Source: CAZTDD01 sp964612675 (GTDB taxonomy: Bacteria > Hinthialibacterota > Hinthialibacteria > Hinthialibacterales > JAKPRU01). Taken from it: 14,885 bases of DNA. Positions 1-6,860 of the stretch are shown one piece after another. Where the stretch lies: contig CAZTDD010000153.1 in the NCBI GenBank assembly GCA_964612675.1, positions 1 through 14,885 of the forward strand, given 5' to 3'. Positions within the stretch are counted from its first letter, which is position 1. The number at the start of each line of letters is the position of its first letter. A program made the translations under genes and the position numbers. Under the pieces are notes generated by a model that saw nothing but the letters and a program-made list of their open reading frames with translations, was not told the DNA's origin and did not search any database.

Positions 1-102
1 TCTATGGACCGCTATAATTTACAGCGCGAGAATAAACTAAGTTGCGGAACCGCTGTATCATCCTGGCTCTATCTCGCTGACGGATCGGTTGTCTCGATCT
101 AA
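1..102 (+). CDS. Possible 3' end of an upstream gene (partial)
   Basis: The first frame is open from the window edge to a TAA at 100-102 and would give a 33-residue tail ending in LYLADGSVVSI. The other two plus frames close within the first 40 bases. Nothing in the tail is recognisable as a domain, and an open frame of this length can occur by chance. It is listed only because a gene may run in from the left. Confidence 0.2.
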   Translation, partial: SMDRYNLQRENKLSCGTAVSSWLYLADGSVVSI

Positions 103-439
103 GTTGAAACATGTCAGAATGTTATGTTTGACGATATTCGCGCTTCAAACCGACATGCAAATCGTGCCCCTTTTCAGTTTCGTCACACCAGCAGCGCGAT
201 CCTTGAACAACTGCGACATAAAGACACAAACGGATACCAACGACCATGCCAGAAATGAACTCTATCTTGACCAAGGCTCCAAAGCGAGCAACGAAACCGC
301 CCCTTCCGCCTTACAGCCGCCGAGACGCGAACACATGTCAATAAACATAGATTGGACTCAGGCGGTCCGTTCCTGTCTCTCGTGGCTTGTTTATCATACA
401 ATTGCACACAATGATTCAATTGTGAAACGGAAGAATCTG
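103..439. other. Stretch without a supported gene upstream of the radical SAM gene
   Basis: The radical SAM frame stays open here back to a TTG at 89, but the translation (mixed Ser/Thr/Asn/Arg, no domain, no signal peptide) does not look like protein and precedes the normal N-terminus of the family. A 7-base inverted repeat, acaattg (398-404) and caattgt (417-423), lies just ahead of the start at 440 and could be an operator or chance AT-rich sequence. No convincing promoter or riboswitch was found. Confidence 0.4.
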
Positions 440-1822
440 ATGGCCGAAGGACTCAAAGTCGTTCTGTCGCTCGCTAGCGAGACGCCTACCTCGGTCCAGC
501 CTCCGCTGGGACTGGGATACCTGGCAGCCGTGCTGCGGCAAGCCGGGCACGAACCGGTCATTTTGACGCCCGAGAATTTCACGGCCTCACCGGAAGCGTT
601 TGTCGAGTCTGTCCGAAAGCACGCCCCGGATCTGGTGGGGCTGTCATTTCTAACTCCCTCATTTCCCATCATCCGCAAATGGATCGCCGCCCTTCGAGAA
701 TCGACAACGGATTTGCCCATTGTGCTCGGCGGTCCTCACACAACCGCGCTGCCTCTCCAGACTTTGCAGTACACCGGCGCAGACTATGCAGTTGTCGGAG
801 AGGGGGAGATTAGTTTTTGCGCCCTGGCCGATGCACTCGCCGGAGACTCGACGGGTCGATTGCCGGGAGTTGTTTGCCGCGAAGACCCGGCAGACGCGAT
901 CGAACGTCCACCGTTGATTCAGGATCTCGACAGCCTTCCCTTTCCAGCCTGGGATTTGATTCGCCCTGAGCGCTATCCGCCCACGCCGCACGGTGCGTTC
1001 TTCCGCCGGTTTCCTATTGCGCCGGTCATGACAACGCGGGGGTGTCCGTTCAACTGTTCTTTCTGCGCCTCTGCGGCGACCTGGAATCGGCGTCTGCGCC
1101 GACGCAGTCCGGAAAATGTGATCGAGGAACTGGATTATCTTGTCCGCCGCCACGGCGTTCGTGAAATCCATTTCGAAGACGATAACCTTACATCTCGCAA
1201 AGACCACGCGGGTCGAATTTCGGAGCTTATCCTGTCGCGCGGACTGGACATCGCATGGGCCTGCCCGAACGGAGTGCGCATCGACACGCTTGATCGGGAT
1301 CTGCTGCAGCTAATGCGGCGGTCCGGTTGTTACATGCTGGGGTTGGGAATCGAAACAGCAAATCAAGAATTATCCGACGCTGTGGGGAAAAAACTGGATT
1401 TATCGTGCCTTGAAGAAAAAGTACATTTAATGAAAGAGATGGGAATCGACGCGTATGGGTTTTTCCTTTTGGGACTTCCGGGCGAAACACAAGAGACCGC
1501 CGAAGAGACTATCGATCTAGCCTGTCGGTTGCCGTTTGCTCAAGTCCATTTCAGCCATCTGGTGCCTCTTCCCGGAAGCCGGATCTTCAACGATTGGGTT
1601 GCGGAGAGAGATCTGGACAGTATTCCCTGGGAGCATTTCGATTCGAAGCTAAAGACCCTTTGGCGGACGGAGGCATTGGGGCCGGACGACATTATGCAAT
1701 TGCGCCGTAAGGCCTGGCAGCGCTTTTATATGAGGCCGAAACCATTTTTCCGGATGCTATCGAAGATTCGTCCCCGGCAAATTCCGTATATTGCGCAGAG
1801 GTTATTGACGGGGAGGGTTTGA
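440..1822 (+). CDS. B12-binding-domain radical SAM protein
   Basis: A 460-residue protein with the two-part layout of B12-dependent radical SAM enzymes such as the BchE and methyltransferase groups. Residues about 5-150 look like a Rossmann-type cobalamin-binding domain, with PPLGLGYLAAVL near 21-32, LGGPH at 96-100 and VVGEGE at 118-123. No DxHxxG motif is seen, so cobalamin may bind without a His ligand, as in many relatives. The radical SAM core starts at CPFNCSFC, whose Cys 202, 206 and 209 form the CxxxCxxC site for the 4Fe-4S cluster. FEDDNL (245-250), GIETAN (303-308) and FFLLGLPGET (341-350) follow as expected. The ATG at 440 is chosen because MAEGLKVVLSLAS is the usual family N-terminus and GGAAG lies upstream; an in-frame TTG at 89 would add 117 unconvincing residues. 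The substrate is not identifiable and the gene appears to stand alone. Confidence 0.87.
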   Translation: MAEGLKVVLSLASETPTSVQPPLGLGYLAAVLRQAGHEPVILTPENFTASPEAFVESVRKHAPDLVGLSFLTPSFPIIRKWIAALRESTTDLPIVLGGPHTTALPLQTLQYTGADYAVVGEGEISFCALADALAGDSTGRLPGVVCREDPADAIERPPLIQDLDSLPFPAWDLIRPERYPPTPHGAFFRRFPIAPVMTTRGCPFNCSFCASAATWNRRLRRRSPENVIEELDYLVRRHGVREIHFEDDNLTSRKDHAGRISELILSRGLDIAWACPNGVRIDTLDRDLLQLMRRSGCYMLGLGIETANQELSDAVGKKLDLSCLEEKVHLMKEMGIDAYGFFLLGLPGETQETAEETIDLACRLPFAQVHFSHLVPLPGSRIFNDWVAERDLDSIPWEHFDSKLKTLWRTEALGPDDIMQLRRKAWQRFYMRPKPFFRMLSKIRPRQIPYIAQRLLTGRV

Positions 1823-2128
1823 GCGGGTTTGGGAATTCCGTTTTTTCAAGCCCTCTGTATCTCCCCTAATCTTGACGCCGTCGCAAAAAGTCGCAAAAAC
1901 GGTTTTCAACCCCCTCCTAACCTCCCCCGATCTTCGGGGGAGGAAGAAGAACTCCGCCGGACTTTTTGCGACGCCGTCAATCTTGAGGGCGACGCTCTTG
2001 GTCGCACATTTTACGTGTTCTGCGATACACTTGAGAGTCTCGCCCCCCACTGGTCCCTTCATTCAGCCGAAATAGAGCTGTTCGAAAATATGTGTGTTCA
2101 AAGTATTTGTTTCCACCGGCTTTTCAGT
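1823..2128. other. Intergenic stretch between convergent genes, holding a palindromic element
   Basis: Separates the 3' ends of the radical SAM gene (+) and the oxidoreductase gene (-). It contains the inverted-repeat element at 1872-1980, described separately. No gene is supported: the short open frames on both strands are built from the repeat and have no protein-like character. Bases 1981-2128 hold nothing recognisable. Confidence 0.6.
1872..1980. repeat. Nested inverted-repeat element of 109 bp (MITE-like)
   Basis: The outer arms, 1872-1892 and 1960-1980, are 21 bases each and are inverted complements with one mismatch. Each contains the core gcgactttttgc in one orientation or the other. 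Inside, cctcccccga (1921-1930) and tcgggggagg (1934-1943) form a perfect 10-bp stem with a tct loop. The single-stranded form would fold into one long hairpin carrying a second GC-rich hairpin. It encodes no protein and sits between convergent genes, where it may also act as a bidirectional terminator. Its family and mobility are unknown. Confidence 0.7.
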
Positions 2129-3385
2129 TCATTCCTTCATTTTTACGCCGGGCTCCGGCTCATAAAATATATTGACGGGTTTTGCATCCGATTCAATTGA
2201 AATTCGGGCGGCTTCCGTGACTAATTCGTTGAACGAGCTGTTTGCGGGAGTGGCGATCAATCCGCGCCGATCGACCTCCTCCATCATTTCTTTTCGCTCC
2301 GCAAGAGCGTGTTCAGGAGTACCGATATCTTTTAACCGTAAAACCGCCGCGATATTGGCTTCGATGGATTCGTATCCGTAACCAACCGGTTTTAATCCCT
2401 CGCATTCCCATGGAATCAGGCGAAAGTAATCCGGATTGATGAAATTGTAGAACGTGCCGCCGGGACCGGAACCCTCGATATAGGAATGCATCACGCCGCG
2501 CAGTTGGTCGTTATGGCGAATTAGAGCACCTTTTTCGCCGCCTTCACAAAAGAGAGTAATTCCCTGATCGTTCGGTCCGGCACCGTCGTCAGGATATCCT
2601 AGACCGTTAATGACGCTCAAAATCCCGCCATTCTCGAACGTGACTACTCCCAACGACCACAAATAACCGATGTTGCCGTTTGGGAATTTTCCTTCCACAC
2701 CCCGCACGCTAACCTGGGTCGGACGAAGGCCGGTCATAAAATAGAGTTGGTCGACATAATGACAACCGACATAAGTAAATGGATCGGAATTCTCCTTGGT
2801 AAACCAATTCTGGAAATTCGAAGAACGATAATCCCACGCCTCAATCATCCGTGCCTCACCGATTTTGAATTCGCCGAATTTTCCGGCGGCATAATCGCGT
2901 TTGGCAATCAGTGCACGACGGTCGAAACGTTTATGGTATTCCACTCCAACATGAAGCCCTTTCGATTTTGAAATCTTCTCGATTTCTTCCGCCTGTTCGT
3001 ATTTTTGTACCAGGGGTTTGACCGCAAGGACGTTTTGATTGTGGTTAAGCGCTTCGACGATTATCTCGTAATGGAGAGGATCGGGAACCGCAACAATAAT
3101 CAGATTGTCCGGTTTGAGTCTGGCAATGGCTTCTTTGTACAAGTCGGGATGTTCTGTGTCGAGATCGTCCCGTTCAAAATCGGGTATAGGTTTGAACGAT
3201 TGGCGTGGGAAGGCTTCACGAAGATCCGGCGCCTCCGCGAGTTCCTTCAGAGGGCGTCCTTTGAGTGCGGAGATTGCGACCTCTCCGATTGCGCCGAGAC
3301 GCTGAAGATGATAAACGGACGGTAGGATTTGATCGTGGGTGATCATACCGCCGCCGATGATGGTTACGTCTAAGGGACCGTTCAT
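2129..3385 (-). CDS. Gfo/Idh/MocA family oxidoreductase (cytoplasmic)
   Basis: A 418-residue NAD(P)-dependent dehydrogenase of the Gfo/Idh/MocA family, which usually oxidises or reduces a sugar, inositol or related polyol. The N-terminal Rossmann fold opens with VTIIGGGMITHD at residues 7-18, a glycine-rich loop variant of GxGxxG. AVKP at 121-124 supplies Lys123 in place of the family EKP lysine, and GCHYVDQ at 207-213 supplies His209 and Asp212 of the usual active-site helix. No signal peptide is seen, so it should act in the cytoplasm, unlike the Tat-exported relative at 9379-10887. The ATG at 3383-3385 is preceded by GCGAGGA at good spacing. The 5' gap is long and filled with repeats, and the gene converges with the radical SAM gene, so it is probably a single-gene unit. 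Substrate unknown. Confidence 0.88.
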   Translation of the reverse strand: MNGPLDVTIIGGGMITHDQILPSVYHLQRLGAIGEVAISALKGRPLKELAEAPDLREAFPRQSFKPIPDFERDDLDTEHPDLYKEAIARLKPDNLIIVAVPDPLHYEIIVEALNHNQNVLAVKPLVQKYEQAEEIEKISKSKGLHVGVEYHKRFDRRALIAKRDYAAGKFGEFKIGEARMIEAWDYRSSNFQNWFTKENSDPFTYVGCHYVDQLYFMTGLRPTQVSVRGVEGKFPNGNIGYLWSLGVVTFENGGILSVINGLGYPDDGAGPNDQGITLFCEGGEKGALIRHNDQLRGVMHSYIEGSGPGGTFYNFINPDYFRLIPWECEGLKPVGYGYESIEANIAAVLRLKDIGTPEHALAERKEMMEEVDRRGLIATPANSSFNELVTEAARISIESDAKPVNIFYEPEPGVKMKE

Positions 3386-3559
3386 TGTATATCCTCGCAG
3401 GAGTTTTGTTGGTTCACTGTACTATGGTTGGTGAAGAGGGATGAAGGGAGTGTGGCGGTGTACATTGAAATACGAAGGCAGGAAGAAGAGATCGCCACGC
3501 TTCGCTCCTAAGAAAGACTGCCGGGAAAGAAAGCGAAGTGGAACAACGCAGGCTGTGTT

Positions 3560-3626
3560 GGTGGGTTACGCTCCTCTGAGGTGCGTGCCTGGTGTATCTG
3601 CGGGCAGATCGTCGCTAACCCACCCT
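3560..3626 (+). repeat. 67-bp palindrome-ended dispersed element, copy A
   Basis: Begins ggtgggttacgctcct and ends cgtcgctaacccaccct. The ends ggtgggtta and taacccacc are perfect inverted complements. Inside, atctgc and gcagat form a 6-bp hairpin with a two-base loop (3596-3609). It matches copies at 6791-6856 and 10896-10962 with no internal length change. It encodes nothing and resembles REP- or MITE-type repeats. Confidence 0.85.
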
Positions 3627-3655
3627 AGGCGTTAGTCGTTGGGGAGATGTTGAAA

Positions 3656-3705
3656 CACAAAGGCACGAAAGAGGCACGAAAGCACGAAAAAAGGACGAGA
3701 AAAAT
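3656..3705 (+). repeat. Degenerate short direct repeats (ggcacgaaag units)
   Basis: The phrase ggcacgaaag recurs twice and is followed by cacgaaaa and ggacgagaaaa, giving a purine-rich run with a loose period of about 10 bases. The units are too short, too close and too variable for a CRISPR array. It is probably non-coding sequence of the kind often seen in spacers of environmental genomes. No function can be given. Confidence 0.5.
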
Positions 3706-3731
3706 TCAAAGGGCCTCTTGCTCCTTCGTCC

Positions 3732-3771
3732 CCCCGATTGCCTTCGAACGGACGAATTCGAGCAATCGGGG
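3732..3771. repeat. Imperfect inverted repeat
   Basis: ccccgattgc (3732-3741) and gcaatcgggg (3762-3771) are perfect 10-base inverted complements. Partly complementary ttcgaa and ttcga stretches extend the stem inwards. It could form a hairpin in the spacer downstream of the guanylyltransferase gene. No T-run follows on either strand, so terminator function is doubtful. Confidence 0.5.
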
Positions 3772-3875
3772 CCACCCTCTACTTGTCTCTTGTCCGGTCG
3801 GGAAGCCTTTCTTTCTCAAATCAGCGGCTCTGACGGTCCGGGGCTCGCGATGACGGGGAATCTACGTCGCCTTTC

Positions 3876-5075
3876 TCATAATCGATTTGAGTCTTGGCGT
3901 TTTAGCTCGGCGACGATTTTGCGGACGTCTTGGGAGCGTTCCTTCGGGATGACCAGAACCGCATCCTCGGAGACAACGACGGCGAGATCATTGACGCCGA
4001 CGAGGGCGAGCGTTCGGTTCTCCGCTCCGGGCTCATTTATGACGACGCAATTGTTGCTGTCGATCAGGATCGGGTCGCCCTCTTTTAGATTTCCTGTTTC
4101 GTCTGTTTCTCGTACTCGACTAAGCGCGGCCCAGGTGCCGATATCGTCCCAAGGAAAGTCGGCGCATGTGACCAGGACACGGTTTGATTTCTCAAACAAA
4201 GCACAGTCGATGGAAATGCTGTCGAGACCCTCGAAAATCTGACGCACGCTTGCTTCATCTTTTGCAAGGATTGCCTCTTTCATTTGCTCGATCGCTTCCG
4301 CCAGGGATGGGCGGATGATTCGGAGTTCATTCAGGAACGTTGACACGCGCCAGAAGGACATGCCGCTGTTCCAAAGGAACCTGCCGCTGTCGATGAAGTC
4401 CTGCGCGGTTTCTTGATTGGGTTTTTCACGGAACCGGAGGATTTGGTGGAAAGGTTGATTGTGTTTTTGGTCCAGGAGTTCAACTCCTGGACCAGCGGTA
4501 TTTTTCGTTGGACCAGGAACACCCTTCGCTGGGGCAGGAACGAGCGACTCCCACATATGTGGTAATTCGATGTATCCGAAGCCGGTTTCGGGACGTGTAG
4601 GAGGGATGCCGATGGTGGCGAAGACTTCGCGTTCCTCGACGATCTGCAAGGCCCGAGAAAGTGTGTTCCGGAATCGTTCGACATCGCCGATCCATTGATC
4701 CGCTGTGATGACAGCCACCGAGAGGTTGGTGGGATCGGTTTGAGGTCGCGCGAGAATGTGCGCGGTGAAAAACGCCAGGCAGCCCATAGTGTTTCGTTTG
4801 TTGGGCTCGACGAGGATGTTCTCTTCGGAGAGCGGGAGAGCGGCGTTCCGTATCGGTTCTTCGAGCGGCTCTGTGATGGAGAGGTACAGATTCGCCGGAT
4901 CGAACAACGGAGCAACCCAGTCAATGGAGTCTTCCAGGAGCGTTCGGTTTTCGTTCACCAACGGGAGCAATTGCTTGGGGCGTCTGCGGCGCGAGAGCGG
5001 CCAGAATCTCTCTCCCGAACCGCCCGCCATGATGACGGCGATTCTTGTAGTATCCAACTTTGGAGATTCACTCAT
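3876..5075 (-). CDS. manC: Mannose-1-phosphate guanylyltransferase
   Basis: Makes GDP-mannose from mannose-1-phosphate and GTP in the cytoplasm, feeding GDP-sugars for polysaccharide or glycan synthesis. The 399-residue protein begins with the nucleotidyltransferase signature: AGGSGERFWPLSR at about 17-29 and RPKQLLPL at 32-39. RNTMG (94-98), TADQW (124-128), RPETGFGYIEL (161-171), FREKPN (215-220) and FLWNSGMSFW (233-242) follow in family order. TADQW replaces the more common PADH. It matches the short stand-alone type, with no fused isomerase cupin domain. The ATG at 5073-5075 is preferred to an in-frame ATG 36 codons upstream because GGAG sits five bases ahead and the extension has no family match. 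Residues about 174-208 are an apparent insertion between GYIEL and FREKP, partly encoded by a palindrome at 4468-4494. No neighbour shares its pathway directly. Confidence 0.88.
   Translation of the reverse strand: MSESPKLDTTRIAVIMAGGSGERFWPLSRRRRPKQLLPLVNENRTLLEDSIDWVAPLFDPANLYLSITEPLEEPIRNAALPLSEENILVEPNKRNTMGCLAFFTAHILARPQTDPTNLSVAVITADQWIGDVERFRNTLSRALQIVEEREVFATIGIPPTRPETGFGYIELPHMWESLVPAPAKGVPGPTKNTAGPGVELLDQKHNQPFHQILRFREKPNQETAQDFIDSGRFLWNSGMSFWRVSTFLNELRIIRPSLAEAIEQMKEAILAKDEASVRQIFEGLDSISIDCALFEKSNRVLVTCADFPWDDIGTWAALSRVRETDETGNLKEGDPILIDSNNCVVINEPGAENRTLALVGVNDLAVVVSEDAVLVIPKERSQDVRKIVAELKRQDSNRL
4468..4494. repeat. Perfect palindrome inside the manC coding region
   Basis: tggtccaggagtt (4468-4480) and aactcctggacca (4482-4494) are perfect 13-base inverted complements around a single base. 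On the coding strand the palindrome reads in frame as part of AGPGVELLDQ, residues 194-203 of the guanylyltransferase. A second tggaccagg at 4509-4517 repeats one end of it. Such symmetry is unusual in a coding gene and suggests an inserted palindromic element kept in frame. Confidence 0.75.
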
Positions 5076-5278
5076 GGGCGCTCCAATCGGGGATACCTTC
5101 CGGGATTGAACCCAAAAACCGCAGTTCGAAGCAGCAAACCGATTGCGATGACAGTAGATGAAGCATGTGACAAACTTACCCAACGGTTGAACCGTAGCGT
5201 CCGAGTTTATCTCGGACGGATCGAATCGCCCCGAGCGCTACTGCCTCAGGTTGAACCAGCACACCGCAGAGAAGAAAG
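5076..5278. other. Leader region of manC with an 8-bp stem-loop
   Basis: Lies between the guanylyltransferase start and the tRNA terminator. cgtccgag (5198-5205) and ctcggacg (5211-5218) form a perfect 8-bp stem with a tttat loop, about 120 bases upstream of the start codon. No T-run follows, so it could be a leader structure, a protein site or leftover repeat. I could not identify a convincing promoter for manC here. Confidence 0.4.
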
Positions 5279-5319
5279 AAAAAACGCTCGGTGGCGATCT
5301 ATGACCGATCCACCGAGCG
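5279..5319 (-). terminator. Intrinsic terminator after tRNA-Leu
   Basis: On the minus strand CGCTCGGTGG pairs perfectly with CCACCGAGCG across a 15-base loop (5285-5319), followed at once by six T residues (5284-5279). This is a textbook Rho-independent terminator placed 27 bases beyond the tRNA 3' end. It should isolate the tRNA from the manC transcript. Confidence 0.85.
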
Positions 5320-5345
5320 CAAATGCGTTCTTTCATCCCAAATCA

Positions 5346-5431
5346 TGCCGGAGGTGGGGCTCGAACCCACACTCGAGGTAACTCGAACCAGATTTTGAGT
5401 CTGGCGCGTCTGCCGATTCCGCCACTCCGGC
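5346..5431 (-). tRNA. tRNA-Leu (anticodon CAA)
   Basis: Reads UUG leucine codons. Acceptor arms GCCGGAG (5425-5431) and CTCCGGC (5347-5353) pair fully, with discriminator A at 5346. The anticodon stem CCAGA/TCTGG encloses loop CTCAAAA, placing CAA at positions 34-36. A long variable arm (TCGAG ttac CTCGA) marks the class II type expected of leucine tRNA, and the T arm is GTGGG-TTCGAGC-CCCAC. CCA is not encoded, so it must be added after transcription. It has its own promoter and terminator. Confidence 0.95.
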
Positions 5432-5447
5432 TGAATCATCCCGACAA

Positions 5448-5476
5448 AAGATACCGCACACCGGCGGATCGAACAA
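5448..5476 (-). promoter_or_regulatory. Probable sigma-70-type promoter of tRNA-Leu
   Basis: On the minus strand TTGTTC (5471-5476) and TATCTT (5448-5453) are separated by 17 bases. The -10 box ends 16 bases before the first tRNA base, a normal short tRNA leader. It lies just past the stop codon of the beta-propeller gene at 5501. Confidence 0.5.
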
Positions 5477-5500
5477 GAATAGACCGGTGGTCCGGGCATG

Positions 5501-6766
5501 TCAGGTTTGTCCGACGATCCGGGACACATCCAGGACATACATCTGTCGTTTCCCACTATGCGCCGAATCGATGCAAACTTGTCTCCCGTCCCGACTCCAA
5601 CGGGGATGCAGGTCGCAACGAAGTTCGCCTTTGTGTTCCCTCGATAGATAAAAGCGCCCAACATCGATTCGTTTCCGGTCGGCCGGACGATAGAGGATAA
5701 GCGTCTGCATTCGCTCTTTATCCGGGTAGGTGTCGGTAAGGATCCACTTCCGGTCGGGCGAGTAGCTGCAGTGTCCATCGCGATCGAACACCTCGGGGCC
5801 GACGATCTCCGCATCGCCCGTGCGCTCGTCGAAGAGCCAATACGCGTTTTTCCCATTGTGTGTGGCCCAGGCGAGGATATGGTGAGCGTCTTTCCAGTCG
5901 AAATGCGAGACCATGCCCTCGTCCGCCACGATGCGGATATCGGACCCGTCGGGGTTGGCGGTCAGCATCCGCGTTCGCCATCCTCCGCCCGATTTTTTCC
6001 ATCGATGGAGAAAGATGAAACGTGTGTCGGTTGTATTGAAAAGAAGATGGTTGAACCAGTGATCGCCGTGACCCATGTCATCGGTGGGTTTCAGGCGAGC
6101 GGCCTGGGCGATATTGACCACCAGCTTGTTCTCGCCGGTTTCCAAATCCATCAACCAGATGCCGTCATTCTCAGGCTGGGGATCGTCCGCGCCGGGATCC
6201 TCGACTCCAGCATACCCGTACCCGGGTCGCGTCCGTGCAACGCGGGCGAAGTTGAGAGTTACCGCGTGGCGTCCGTTGCGGCTAACCGTATAAATCGGAT
6301 GAGGCAGTGTACGTCGATCCCCGGTTTTCATGTCCCGAACGATTGACACAAATCGGTCGCCATCCCTGTCATTATGAATGACGAGTCGGTCGGGATCGGT
6401 CGGTACCCATTGAAGCATGGTGCCCTGCTGCCAATTCCACGCGAGGGTTTCGCCGAACGGCAGCCATTTGTCGTTTTCTGCGGTATCGATTCGGGCCAAT
6501 GTTAAGCGGTCGTCCGGTTGAGGCGAGTGATCCATGAAGGGGATCTCGCCGCCGAGAAGATATCGTCCGCTGCCATCCCAGCAGAACTTGTCGTAGTAAC
6601 CGAAGAAGTGATTCTCCGGCGCTTCGGTAACGGCGCGAAAGGGACAAATGGCCGTTGCGTATTTCGATTCCGCCGCTCGCAAGGGAAGGCCACCCAGGGC
6701 GACTCCGGCGGAAAGCGAGAGAGATGTTTTGATCCAGTCTCGTCTTTGTAGTTTTGTTTCGGTCAT
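5501..6766 (-). CDS. Tat-exported TolB-like / oligogalacturonate-lyase-fold beta-propeller protein
   Basis: A 421-residue protein with a Tat signal: QRRDWIK at residues 7-13, then a hydrophobic stretch SLSLSAGVALGGL and likely cleavage near AAES at 31-34. The rest looks like a beta-propeller with repeated blade phrases, e.g. PDGSDIRIV (272-280), SPDRKWILTDT (336-346) and SRDGRQVCIDSAH (391-403). His residues at conserved-looking blade positions (NHLLFN 240, SHFDW 288, GHCSY 332, DLHPRW 387) recall the metal-binding propeller of PL22 oligogalacturonate lyases, so a periplasmic polysaccharide role is possible. TolB-like sugar-binding or sensor roles fit as well, and the catalytic assignment is inference. 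The ATG at 6764-6766 is preceded by AAAGGAG. It is the last gene of a probable three-gene operon, 94 bases after the aminotransferase stop, with copy B of the 67-bp element in between. Confidence 0.78.
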   Translation of the reverse strand: MTETKLQRRDWIKTSLSLSAGVALGGLPLRAAESKYATAICPFRAVTEAPENHFFGYYDKFCWDGSGRYLLGGEIPFMDHSPQPDDRLTLARIDTAENDKWLPFGETLAWNWQQGTMLQWVPTDPDRLVIHNDRDGDRFVSIVRDMKTGDRRTLPHPIYTVSRNGRHAVTLNFARVARTRPGYGYAGVEDPGADDPQPENDGIWLMDLETGENKLVVNIAQAARLKPTDDMGHGDHWFNHLLFNTTDTRFIFLHRWKKSGGGWRTRMLTANPDGSDIRIVADEGMVSHFDWKDAHHILAWATHNGKNAYWLFDERTGDAEIVGPEVFDRDGHCSYSPDRKWILTDTYPDKERMQTLILYRPADRKRIDVGRFYLSREHKGELRCDLHPRWSRDGRQVCIDSAHSGKRQMYVLDVSRIVGQT

Positions 6767-6790
6767 GGGGGGATCTCCTTTACAGTTATT

Positions 6791-6856
6791 GGTGGGTTAC
6801 GCTCCTGGGAAGTACGCGCAGAAAGTATCTGCGTGCAGATCGTCGCTAACCTTTCT
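6791..6856 (+). repeat. 67-bp dispersed element, copy B (right end decayed)
   Basis: Begins ggtgggttacgctcct and keeps the inner hairpin atctgc-gt-gcagat and the cgtcgctaacc block, but the last bases read ctttct instead of ccaccct. The right terminal inverted repeat is therefore lost. It lies between the aminotransferase stop at 6861 and the beta-propeller start at 6766, inside a probable operon, so it would be transcribed in the mRNA. Confidence 0.8.
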
Positions 6857-6860
6857 ACCA

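Larger units (their letters stand above)
3386..3875. other. Repeat-rich intergenic stretch of 490 bases
   Basis: Lies between the 3' end of the guanylyltransferase gene and the start of the oxidoreductase gene, both minus strand. It holds copy A of the 67-bp element (3560-3626), a run of purine-rich degenerate direct repeats (3656-3705) and an imperfect inverted repeat (3732-3771). Short open frames here are composed of the repeats and are not credible genes. The promoter of the 2129-3385 gene should lie in the right-hand part near 3400-3450, but I could not identify one convincingly. Confidence 0.6.

Noticed and set aside
89..439. N-terminal extension of 117 residues on the radical SAM protein from TTG 89
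   Set aside because: No domain, unlikely composition, weak TTG start, and the ATG at 440 matches the family N-terminus with a ribosome-binding site.
103..439. Cobalamin riboswitch upstream of the B12-binding radical SAM gene
   Set aside because: No convincing B12-box sequence or compatible fold was seen.
3656..3705. CRISPR-like short repeats
   Set aside because: Units of about 10 bases with no unique spacers, and no cas genes in the window.
3441..4242. Several plus-strand open frames in the repeat-rich gap
   Set aside because: Made of dispersed repeats or antisense to manC, with no start signals or protein character.
5076..5183. 36-residue upstream extension of manC
   Set aside because: The family N-terminus and ribosome-binding site fit the ATG at 5073-5075; the extension is Cys/Phe-rich without a signal or domain.
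4331..5381. Long open frames on both strands across manC (197 codons minus, 228 codons plus)
   Set aside because: Alternative-frame shadows of the guanylyltransferase; the plus frame also runs through the tRNA terminator and has no protein-like features.
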